Shown here: one piece after another, positions 1 to 6,138 of the stretch
Layout of the letters: each line of letters starts with the position of its first letter
Numbering within the stretch: the stretch's first letter is position 1
Origin: Anaerolineales bacterium
GTDB lineage: Bacteria > Chloroflexota > Anaerolineae > Anaerolineales > Villigracilaceae
Direction: 5' to 3'
Assembly: GCA_015489255.1 (NCBI GenBank)
Contig: WGAD01000092.1
Location: 1-7,370, forward strand
DNA length: 7,370 bases
The notes under the pieces: model-generated
Database searches by the model: none
What the model saw: the letters and a program-made list of their open reading frames with translations, nothing else
What the model was told of the DNA's origin: nothing
Position numbers and translations under genes: made by a program

Positions 1-3
1 ATT

Positions 4-30
4 ATGTAATGATATAATGATGTAATGATG
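4..30 (+). promoter_or_regulatory. Promoter/operator of the metal-efflux operon, with 8-bp tandem repeats
   Basis: This AT-rich stretch contrasts sharply with the GC-rich genes around it. It contains three head-to-tail copies of ATRTAATG (starting at 4, 12 and 20) and a perfect -10 hexamer TATAAT at 13-18 inside the repeat. Any -35 element would lie at or before the window edge. ArsR/SmtB repressors commonly bind AT-rich sites overlapping their own promoter, so the repeat is inferred to be the operator for the regulator that begins at 50. A short inverted pair, ATTAT at 1-5 and ATAAT at 14-18, could be an alternative operator core. Promoter position is moderately certain; the operator role is inference. 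Confidence 0.55.
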
Positions 31-49
31 CAAGGAAGGACGGAACATC

Positions 50-379
50 ATGCTGTCGTTCACCTTGGACACCACCGGCCTGGAAGTCAAGGCCAAACTG
101 TTTCGCAGCCTGGGAGACCCCTCCCGTCTGCGCATCCTGGAAGCCCTGCGCGACGCTCCGCACAACGTCGGCGAAATCGTGGAGGCCACCGGCTTTTCCC
201 AGTCCAACGTCTCCAACCATCTGCGCTGTTTGCGAGATTGCGGCCTGGTGACCGCCGAGCGGCGCGGGCGCTATGTGATCTACCGCCTGAGCGACGATCG
301 CGTGGACGAGTTGCTCAAACTGGCCGAATCGCTGCTAGCCGATGTCGCCCGCGGCGTGTATCAATGCACCCGTTATTAA
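50..379 (+). CDS. ArsR/SmtB-family metal-sensing repressor, CmtR-like (Cd/Pb type)
   Basis: A 109-residue winged-helix repressor expected to release its operator when it binds a toxic metal, derepressing the downstream exporter. The fold is recognisable from LGDPSRLRILEAL (about 21-33), the recognition helix SQSNVSNHLRCLRDCGLV (50-67) and the wing around RRGRYVIYRL (71-80). Cys60 and Cys64 lie in and just after the recognition helix (C-x3-C) and Cys106 sits near the C-terminus. This spacing closely matches the Cys57/Cys61/Cys102 Cd/Pb site of Mycobacterium tuberculosis CmtR, and differs from the ELCVCDL site of the CadC/ArsR group. The start is supported by AAGGAAGGA at 32-40, nine bases upstream. 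The gene ends 21 bases before the P-type ATPase, so the two are very likely co-transcribed. Family assignment is firm; exact metal specificity is inferred. Confidence 0.93.
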   Translation: MLSFTLDTTGLEVKAKLFRSLGDPSRLRILEALRDAPHNVGEIVEATGFSQSNVSNHLRCLRDCGLVTAERRGRYVIYRLSDDRVDELLKLAESLLADVARGVYQCTRY

Positions 380-400
380 CATTTTTTAGGAGGTAGTGCG

Positions 401-2509
401 ATGGACACCAAAGAACTTGAACTCCGCGTTGGCAACCTGGATTGCGAACACGACGCCGCCGCCATCGAGCGCGGCCTGAATGGTTTCCCCGGCCTGGTGG
501 AACTGAAGGTCTTTCCCAAGGCCGCCAAAGTGCAACTGACCTACGACCCGGCGCAGACCTCGGACGAGGCCCTGCAAGAGAAGCTCGAGACCCTGGGCTT
601 CCCGCCGCAAAAAGGGCTGACCCTGCCCGAACAGCCCAAACCCTGGCGCAACCCCAAGGTGCTGACCTCGCTCGGCTCCGGGCTGTTGCTGCTGGTCGGC
701 TGGCTGCTGGGGCTGAGCGGCGCACCGGAAATCGCATCGAACGCGCTCTACGTCGTCGCCATCGTCTTGGGCGGCTACTATTTCGGGCGCGAGGCCCTCG
801 AAGAACTGATCTTCGAGCGCGAAATCGGCATCGAATTGCTGATGGCCGTGGCCGCGGTGGCCGCCGCGGCCATGGGACAGGCCGCCGAGGGCGCCATGCT
901 GGTCTTCCTGTACTCCATCTCGGAGGCCGCCGAGGGCTATACCGAGGAGAAGACCCGCTCGGCCATCAAAGCCCTGATGGACCTGGCCCCCAAGACCGCG
1001 CTGGTGCGCCGCGAGGGGCGCGAGGTGGAAATCCCGGTGGAAGAGTTGCAGGTCGGCGAGGTGTTCATCGTCAAGCCGGGCGGTTCCATCCCCACCGACG
1101 GTGAAGTGGTCAGCGGCACCTCCGGCGTCGATCAATCGCCGGTGACCGGTGAGAGCATCCCGGTGGAAAAAGGCCCCGGCGACCTGGTCTTCGCGGGCAG
1201 CATCAACCAGTCGGGGGCGCTGGAGGTGCGCGCCACCAAAGCCTTCGCCGAGAACACCATCAGCCGCATCATCAGCATGGTGGAGGAGGCCCAGGAGCGC
1301 AAGGGCAAGAGCCAGCGTTTCATCGAGCGCTTCGGGGCGCGTTACAGCCCGCTGGTGCTGCTGATCGGCGTGCTGCTGGCGGTCGTCCCGCCGCTGTTCT
1401 TCGGCGCGGACTGGCTCACCTGGCTGACGCGCGCCACGGTCTTCATCGTCGCCGCCGCGCCGTGCGCCCTGGTCATCTCCATCCCCATCACGCTGGTGGC
1501 CGCATTGGGCACCGGCGCACGGCAGGGCGTGCTGATCAAAGGCGGGGTGTACGTGGAAGAACTGGCGAAGGTCAAAGTCGTCGCCCTGGACAAGACCGGC
1601 ACCCTGACGCGCGGCGAGCCGGAAGTGACCGACATCGTCACCCTGAACGTGAATGACGAAAAGCGCCTGCTGGAAGTGGCCGCTGGCATCGAGGGCCGCA
1701 GCGAACACCCGCTGGCGCGCGCCATCCTGCGTTATGCCGAGACCCAGGGCGTCCAGCCGCTGCTGGTAGCGGACTTTAAAGCCCTGGCCGGCGCCGGGGC
1801 GGTCGCCCGCGTGGACGGGGTGCAGGTGTACATCGGCAGCCCGGGTTTGTTCCAGAAGACGCTAAAGGTCTCGCTGGCGGGCATCGAAGCCGATATCGCC
1901 CGCCTGCAAGAAGAGGGCAAAACCGTGGTACTGGTCGGGGATGAGACAGCCGTGTGGGGGCTGCTCGCCATTCGCGACAACCTCCGCCCCAACGCACGGC
2001 AGGCCATCGCCGCCCTGCACAAACTGGGCGTGGAGAAGGTGGTCATGCTGACCGGCGACAATCCGCGCACCGCGCAGGCCATCGCCCGCGAACTGGGCAT
2101 CGACGAAGTGTACGCCGACCTGAAGCCGGAGGACAAGGCCGCCCAAGTGCGCCAACTGGCGAAACGCTACGGGCACGTCGCCATGGTGGGCGACGGCGTC
2201 AACGACGCGCCGGCGCTGGCCGAGGCCACGGTGGGCGTGGCGATGGGCGCCGCCGGCACCGATGTGGCGCTGGAAACCGCCGACGTGGCCCTGATGGCCG
2301 ACGACCTGGAGAAACTGGCCTACGCCCTGGAACTGGCGCAGCGCACCCAGCGCGTGGTGGGGCAGAACCTGGCGCTCTCGGCGGTCGTCATCGCTGCGCT
2401 GGTGGTCGGCGCAGTGGGCGGTTGGTTCACCCTGCCGGTGGCCGTGCTGGGGCACGAGATCAGCGAGTTCGTGGTCATCGGCAGCGGGCTGCGGATGCTG
2501 CGGGCGTAA
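401..2509 (+). CDS. P1B-type heavy-metal-exporting ATPase (Cd/Zn/Pb-like, variant metal site)
   Basis: A 702-residue inner-membrane pump that uses ATP to export a soft or borderline transition metal. The N-terminus (about 5-70) is a heavy-metal-associated domain with GNLDCEHD in place of the usual GMxCxxC, so only Cys15 remains. Eight membrane helices are visible at about 88-106, 113-129, 142-160, 163-180, 314-334, 344-368, 656-676 and 678-698. Catalytic motifs are intact: TGES 249-252, phosphorylated Asp397 in DKTGT, HP at 436-437, TGDN 551-554 and GDGVND 597-602. The transport helix has APC (353-355) followed by SIP (360-362), where most family members have CPC. The last helix has His685-Glu686. 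The lysine used by ZntA in the seventh helix aligns with Ile664. The ribosome site AGGAGGT (388-394) sets the start. Pairing with a CmtR-like repressor favours Cd/Pb/Zn, but the altered ligands leave the substrate open. Confidence 0.93.
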   Translation: MDTKELELRVGNLDCEHDAAAIERGLNGFPGLVELKVFPKAAKVQLTYDPAQTSDEALQEKLETLGFPPQKGLTLPEQPKPWRNPKVLTSLGSGLLLLVGWLLGLSGAPEIASNALYVVAIVLGGYYFGREALEELIFEREIGIELLMAVAAVAAAAMGQAAEGAMLVFLYSISEAAEGYTEEKTRSAIKALMDLAPKTALVRREGREVEIPVEELQVGEVFIVKPGGSIPTDGEVVSGTSGVDQSPVTGESIPVEKGPGDLVFAGSINQSGALEVRATKAFAENTISRIISMVEEAQERKGKSQRFIERFGARYSPLVLLIGVLLAVVPPLFFGADWLTWLTRATVFIVAAAPCALVISIPITLVAALGTGARQGVLIKGGVYVEELAKVKVVALDKTGTLTRGEPEVTDIVTLNVNDEKRLLEVAAGIEGRSEHPLARAILRYAETQGVQPLLVADFKALAGAGAVARVDGVQVYIGSPGLFQKTLKVSLAGIEADIARLQEEGKTVVLVGDETAVWGLLAIRDNLRPNARQAIAALHKLGVEKVVMLTGDNPRTAQAIARELGIDEVYADLKPEDKAAQVRQLAKRYGHVAMVGDGVNDAPALAEATVGVAMGAAGTDVALETADVALMADDLEKLAYALELAQRTQRVVGQNLALSAVVIAALVVGAVGGWFTLPVAVLGHEISEFVVIGSGLRMLRA

Positions 2510-2515
2510 TCCTTC

Positions 2516-2553
2516 GCGGGATGGCTTTCCGCGCGGAAAGCCATCCCGCTTTT
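2516..2553 (+). terminator. Intrinsic terminator: perfect 34-bp palindrome plus T tract
   Basis: The arms GCGGGATGGCTTTCC (2516-2530) and GGAAAGCCATCCCGC (2535-2549) pair perfectly over 15 bp around a GCGC loop. Because the loop is itself palindromic, the whole 34 bp is a perfect palindrome. TTTT follows at 2550-2553. It begins 6 bases after the ATPase stop codon and separates the efflux operon from the next promoter. There is no T tract on the other strand, so it should act only on + strand transcripts. Confidence 0.9.
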
Positions 2554-2605
2554 CACCCGGTTTACAAACGGCCTTCACACTTTCTACACATTGGTGCGGT
2601 AAAGT
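2552..2605 (+). promoter_or_regulatory. Probable activator-dependent promoter with paired direct repeats
   Basis: Two 15-bp direct repeats, TTCACCCGGTTTACA (2552-2566) and TTCACACTTTCTACA (2574-2588), match at 11 of 15 positions. They are 22 bp apart, close to two helical turns. A weak -10-like TAAAGT lies at 2600-2605, 11 bp after the second repeat, with no good -35 at normal spacing. This is the arrangement seen when an OmpR/PhoB-type regulator occupies tandem boxes in place of the -35. The regulator encoded at 3807 in the same operon is the obvious candidate. An alternative is a simple promoter with -35 TTTACA at 2561 and a poor -10 near 2585. The repeats are seen directly; the binding protein is inference. 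Confidence 0.45.
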
Positions 2606-2639
2606 ATCTGCACATTCACGCAACTGATGAAGGTACTTT

Positions 2640-3356
2640 ATGCGCAAAGAGAAACTTATATTTCTGCTCAGTCTCGGGGCGGCATTACTGCTGGGCGCCT
2701 GTACCCCACAGGGGTTTTACCCCTCCGCCTGGTCTCCTCCGGCGCAACCGCCCGGCGTAGTGGGGCAGCCGCCGGCACAGCCCCCCAGCGCTTACGGAAA
2801 CCCCGACAGCCCGGGGACGAACATGCGTCCATCCTCCGGCGGACAGCCCTCCATGAGGTGGCAGCAAAATGGTCGGCAGCCAACCAACCGCTACGGGCAA
2901 TGGCAAGGCATGGCTGGAAGATCAGGCCAGCAACCATGGCATGATGGACACAACCAAAGGCAAGGCGCGTGGTACGGGAACCGCAACCAGGGCCGGGGTG
3001 AAGGCCATTGGAATTATGGTTATGATGACTGCGCTGGCACAACCATGAATGGAATGGCGAGCAACATGCCGGCGGCCAACGGGCAGCGCGTCTCTTTCCA
3101 ACAGGATGTCCAACCGCTCTTGAACGCTCGTTGCGTCGCCTGCCACGGCGGGACAGCCGGTCTCTACCTGGACAGTTACAACGGTGTGATGAACGGCGGC
3201 GCCGGCTGGCCGATCGTTGTGCCCGGCGACCCGGCCAACAGCCGCCTGGTTCAGGTGGTGAGCAGCGGCGATATGCCCTACGGCGGCCCGCCGCTCACTG
3301 CGAGCGAGATTCAAACCCTGGTGAACTGGATCGTCGCAGGCGCTCCGGACAATTAG
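2640..3356 (+). CDS. Lipoprotein with C-terminal mono-heme cytochrome c domain
   Basis: A 238-residue exported protein. Residues 1-20 form a signal peptide ending in the lipobox L18-G19-A20-C21, so Cys21 should be lipidated and anchor it to the outer face of the membrane. Residues about 22-145 are a low-complexity arm rich in Pro, Gln, Gly, Asn, Arg and Trp. From about 150 the sequence VSFQQDVQPLLNARCVACHG opens a cytochrome c domain of the type often called planctomycete cytochrome C. Heme attaches at C165-V-A-C168-H169, and Met212 in GDMP is the likely second axial ligand. The domain ends with the usual LTASEIQTLVNWIVAGAPDN. The protein probably transfers electrons or senses redox state at the surface. 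GAAGGT (2629-2634) precedes the ATG. It is the first gene of a four-gene operon with a two-component system. Its partner is unknown. Confidence 0.88.
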   Translation: MRKEKLIFLLSLGAALLLGACTPQGFYPSAWSPPAQPPGVVGQPPAQPPSAYGNPDSPGTNMRPSSGGQPSMRWQQNGRQPTNRYGQWQGMAGRSGQQPWHDGHNQRQGAWYGNRNQGRGEGHWNYGYDDCAGTTMNGMASNMPAANGQRVSFQQDVQPLLNARCVACHGGTAGLYLDSYNGVMNGGAGWPIVVPGDPANSRLVQVVSSGDMPYGGPPLTASEIQTLVNWIVAGAPDN

Positions 3357-3383
3357 AACACCTTGGAAATTGGAGACAGAAAC

Positions 3384-3803
3384 ATGAACAACTCAAAATG
3401 GCTGAAATGGCTTGTGTGGGGCGGAGCAGCGCTCCTGGCGGTTGGTTTTCTCTTCACTCTGATCGCTCCGGCCATGGGCGGCGGCGCATGGGGCTATGGT
3501 CACGACAACTGCGGCTGGTGGGGCGGTTGGGATACAATGACCGGCTACGGTCGCCTCGGATATCGTCCCCTGGGCTGGCTGGGGATGCTCTTCGGCCTGT
3601 TCATCCGCCTGGGCATGCTGGCGCTTGTGGTAGCTGGCGGCATCTGGCTGGTGAACGCGCTGACCACCGGCGGGATCGACTTGTCCACCATTCGACAAAA
3701 CGCGCAAACGCGCACGGACGCAGCCGTCTGCCCTGCATGCGGGAAACCCGTCCAGCCCGATTGGAACACCTGCCCCTACTGTGGCACGGCGCTCAACGAC
3801 TAA
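3384..3803 (+). CDS. Small membrane protein with two helices and C-terminal zinc ribbon
   Basis: A 139-residue protein of unknown role. Hydrophobic helices are visible at about 10-31 and 63-91. They are separated by a Gly/Trp/Tyr-rich loop containing YGHDNC (38-43). The C-terminal tail carries CPACG (116-120) and CPYCG (130-134), a compact zinc-ribbon knuckle pair. I chose the ATG at 3384 because GGAGA (3372-3376) sits seven bases upstream; the TTG at 3363 has no such support. If the loop is outside, the ribbon is in the cytoplasm, where it might contact a regulator or kinase. The gene begins 27 bases after the cytochrome lipoprotein and ends three bases before the response regulator, which implies shared expression and a possible accessory role in signalling. 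The function is not recognised. Confidence 0.85.
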   Translation: MNNSKWLKWLVWGGAALLAVGFLFTLIAPAMGGGAWGYGHDNCGWWGGWDTMTGYGRLGYRPLGWLGMLFGLFIRLGMLALVVAGGIWLVNALTTGGIDLSTIRQNAQTRTDAAVCPACGKPVQPDWNTCPYCGTALND

Positions 3804-3806
3804 GCA

Positions 3807-4496
3807 ATGGCCCGGCGGATCCTGATTATCGAAGACGAATCGCACATCGTCCGCACAGTGCGGCTCTACCTGGAAAAGGCAGGTTTTGAAGTCGCATGGG
3901 CCAGCGACGGAACGCAGGGATTGGCTGCGTTCCGTCGCACGCGTCCGGCGCTGGTGCTGCTCGATCTCAACCTGCCCGGCGACCTGGACGGCCTGGACGT
4001 GTGCCGCAAACTGCGGGCAGAATCCAGCGTTCCCATCATCATGCTGACAGCCCGCAGCGAGGAAACCGACAAGCTCATCGGCCTGGAATTGGGAGCGGAC
4101 GATTACATCACCAAGCCCTTTTCTCCCCGGGAGGTAACCGCCCGCGTGCGCACTGTGCTGCGGCGGGCGGCACAACCCCAGGGCGCGCCCGAAATGCTGG
4201 AGGTGGCCGATATCCGCCTGAACCCGGAAAGCCGCGTCGTCACCGTCGGCGGGCGCGAAGTCCCCCTGACGCGCACCGAGTTCGACCTCCTGGCAGCGCT
4301 GATGCAATCGCCGGGGCGGGTTTTCTCGCGCGCCCAGTTGCTCGAACACGCCCTGAGAACACCCTTCTACGAGGGCTACGAGCGCACGGTTGACCAGCAC
4401 ATCAAAAATTTGCGGCAGAAAATTGAACCCAACCCCCGCTCACCGCATTACATCCTCACCGTGCGCGGCGTGGGATACAAAATTACGGATGCCTGA
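3807..4496 (+). CDS. OmpR/PhoB-family response regulator
   Basis: A 229-residue two-component transcription factor. The receiver domain (about 4-118) has the acidic pair Glu9-Asp10, phosphoacceptor Asp53 in LVLLDLNLP, Thr81 in MLTAR and Lys103 in KPF. The C-terminal winged helix (about 133-227) includes PLTRTEFDLLAAL and the recognition segment ERTVDQHIKNLRQKIE, ending in the typical ILTVRGVGYKI. All residues needed for phosphorylation are present. No clear ribosome site precedes the ATG, which lies three bases after the stop of the upstream gene, so translation is probably coupled. Its kinase partner starts three bases downstream. Likely targets are its own operon promoter (repeats at 2552-2588) and perhaps the cupredoxin gene at 6139, though I see no matching repeats there. 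Confidence 0.96.
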   Translation: MARRILIIEDESHIVRTVRLYLEKAGFEVAWASDGTQGLAAFRRTRPALVLLDLNLPGDLDGLDVCRKLRAESSVPIIMLTARSEETDKLIGLELGADDYITKPFSPREVTARVRTVLRRAAQPQGAPEMLEVADIRLNPESRVVTVGGREVPLTRTEFDLLAALMQSPGRVFSRAQLLEHALRTPFYEGYERTVDQHIKNLRQKIEPNPRSPHYILTVRGVGYKITDA

Positions 4497-4499
4497 CCT

Positions 4500-5984
4500 A
4501 TGCGCAGCCTGTGGACGAAACTGATCGGCGCTTTTAGCCTGGTGATTCTGGTAGGCACCGGGATGGTCGTCTGGTTGGCTGGCCGGGCAACCACCGGGCA
4601 GTTCGAGTTGTATGTCACCCAGACGGGACGCGCCTGGGCCGAGCGGTTGGTTCCCACTCTGGCCGAATACTACGCCCAAACCGGCTCCTGGGACGGGGTG
4701 GAACGCGTGTTGCAGCAATCATCGGCCTACGCCCCCACCACGGACAGGATAGATGGAGATGGCTGCATGGAGAACGGGACGAACCGCTGGTGGCAAGAGG
4801 GCCACGGGCAGGACAATCACAATTGGGGCAACGAAGGCGAGGCCGACTGCACGGGCGACGACTGGATGATGGACATGTGGACGATTGCCGGCAACCGCCT
4901 GGTGCTGGCAGACGAGAACTGGGTCATCGTCGCCGACACCGCCAACGTGCTGGTCGGCGCCCGCCTGCTGGCGGACGATATCGCCCGCGGCACGCCGGTC
5001 CTGCTGGGAGGCCGTCCCGTTGGCACGTTGATCGTCACCCCCTTCAACACCCCGGCCTCCCCGGCAAACGACTTTTTGCAGGCCGCCCGGCGCTCGGTGC
5101 TGTGGGCAGGCATCTCGGCGGGCGCGGTGGCGCTTGTTTTGGGGTCGTTGTTGTTCTTCCAGATTACGCGTCCGCTGCGCAGCCTTTCTTCCGCCGCGCA
5201 GAGCATCGCCCGCGGCGATCTAAGTCAACGCGCCTGGGTCTCCGGAGATGACGAAATCGGGCGGGTGGCGCGCTCTTTCAACCAGATGGCGGAGAAATTG
5301 CAACGTTACGAAGCCGAACGGCAAAACATGATCGCCGACATCGCCCACGAACTACGCACCCCGCTGGCCGTCATCCAGGGCAACCTGGAAGCCATGCTGG
5401 ACGGCGTGCTGCCCGCCGACGGCAGGGAACTGGCCCTGCTCCATCAGGAAGCCCTGCTGCTCAAACGGCTGATCAGCGACCTGCGCACCCTCTCGCTGGC
5501 CGATGCCGGGCAATTGACGTTGCACCGCCGCCCGGTCAACCTGCGGGAACTGGCCGCACAGGTAGTGGAACGGCTGCAATTGCGTATTGAAGAGAAGAAC
5601 ATCGAGTTGCGCGTCAACATCCCGGAGAGCATCTCCGCCGTATCCGCAGACCCGGAACGCCTGGCGCAGGTGTTGAGCAACCTGATTGACAACGCCCTGC
5701 GCTACACGCCCGACGGCACGCGCATCGTCATCGCCGCCCGCGCCACGGCTGGCGAAGTGGAAGTATCCGTCAGCGACGACGGGCCGGGCATCCCGCTGGA
5801 AGAACTGCCCAACCTGTTCCGCCGTTTCTGGCGCGCCGAGAAATCGCGCAACCGTGCCACCGGCGGTTCGGGGTTGGGGCTGGCGATCGTCAAACAGCTG
5901 GTGGAAGCGCACGGCGGGCGCGTGTGGGCCGAAAGCGAAGGCCCCGGCAAAGGCAGCCGCTTCGTTTTCACCCTGCCGGCTTGA
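4500..5984 (+). CDS. Membrane sensor histidine kinase with metal-ligand-rich sensor region
   Basis: A 494-residue kinase paired with the preceding regulator (three-base gap). Helix 1 spans about 7-27, the extracytoplasmic sensor about 28-197 and helix 2 about 198-220. A HAMP linker follows (about 222-274; ITRPLRSLSSAAQSIARGDL). The dimerisation helix holds phospho-accepting His283 in IADIAHELRTPL. The ATPase domain shows Asn398 in LIDNALRY, DDGPGIP (426-432) and GGSGLGL (455-461), so it appears fully active. Within the sensor, residues about 82-127 form an insert dense in Asp, Glu, Asn, Gly and Trp. It contains Cys89, His102, His107, Cys117, Met123, Met124 and Met126, which are potential metal ligands. 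Given the neighbouring cytochrome and cupredoxin, copper, another metal or a redox signal is a reasonable guess for the stimulus, but the sequence does not prove it. Confidence 0.95.
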   Translation: MRSLWTKLIGAFSLVILVGTGMVVWLAGRATTGQFELYVTQTGRAWAERLVPTLAEYYAQTGSWDGVERVLQQSSAYAPTTDRIDGDGCMENGTNRWWQEGHGQDNHNWGNEGEADCTGDDWMMDMWTIAGNRLVLADENWVIVADTANVLVGARLLADDIARGTPVLLGGRPVGTLIVTPFNTPASPANDFLQAARRSVLWAGISAGAVALVLGSLLFFQITRPLRSLSSAAQSIARGDLSQRAWVSGDDEIGRVARSFNQMAEKLQRYEAERQNMIADIAHELRTPLAVIQGNLEAMLDGVLPADGRELALLHQEALLLKRLISDLRTLSLADAGQLTLHRRPVNLRELAAQVVERLQLRIEEKNIELRVNIPESISAVSADPERLAQVLSNLIDNALRYTPDGTRIVIAARATAGEVEVSVSDDGPGIPLEELPNLFRRFWRAEKSRNRATGGSGLGLAIVKQLVEAHGGRVWAESEGPGKGSRFVFTLPA

Positions 5985-6007
5985 GCCACGTGCAAAAAAG
6001 ACACGAG

Positions 6008-6031
6008 GCCGGCGGCGAGTCAAACGCCGGC
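6008..6031 (+). other. GC-rich hairpin downstream of the kinase gene
   Basis: GCCGGCG (6008-6014) and CGCCGGC (6025-6031) form a 7-bp stem with a 10-base loop, 23 bases past the kinase stop. No T tract follows, so it is not a classical intrinsic terminator. It could protect the 3' end of the operon transcript or attenuate read-through into the cupredoxin gene. A weaker hairpin (GGCGG 6050-6054 with CCGCC 6064-6068) follows. The 154-base gap holds no gene that I can support. Confidence 0.35.
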
Positions 6032-6074
6032 ACAACGCATAGGCCATTTGGCGGAGGGAAACACCGCCATTTAC

Positions 6075-6085
6075 CTGATAATCAG
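6075..6085 (+). promoter_or_regulatory. Possible -10 element within a short dyad upstream of the cupredoxin gene
   Basis: The 11-base dyad CTGATAATCAG contains GATAAT (6077-6082), one base away from the consensus -10. It lies 54 bases before the ATG at 6139. No convincing -35 sits at the right spacing, so this is either a weak or activator-dependent promoter, or chance. The dyad could be an operator. If neither is real, the gene is read through from the kinase operon. Confidence 0.25.
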
Positions 6086-6138
6086 AGGCTTCCCTTTGAG
6101 GTATCCTTGCAAGAACACTTCCCGAGGAGTACAAGAAA

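Noticed and set aside
386..1708. A 440-codon open frame on the - strand opposite the P-type ATPase
   Set aside because: It is antisense to a gene with all P-type ATPase motifs, and its composition (many His, Gln, Asp, Gly, Arg) is typical of the reverse frame of GC-rich coding DNA. No domain is recognisable.
3363..3383. Earlier TTG start for the zinc-ribbon membrane protein
   Set aside because: The ATG at 3384 has a GGAGA site at proper spacing; the TTG at 3363 has none.
3393..4400. A 335-codon open frame on the - strand opposite the zinc-ribbon and response-regulator genes
   Set aside because: It overlaps two well-supported + strand genes, has no recognisable domain, and is explained by GC-rich codon bias.
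6008..6068. Intrinsic terminator after the kinase gene
   Set aside because: Hairpins are present but no T tract follows either one, so I list only a hairpin and leave read-through to the cupredoxin gene open.
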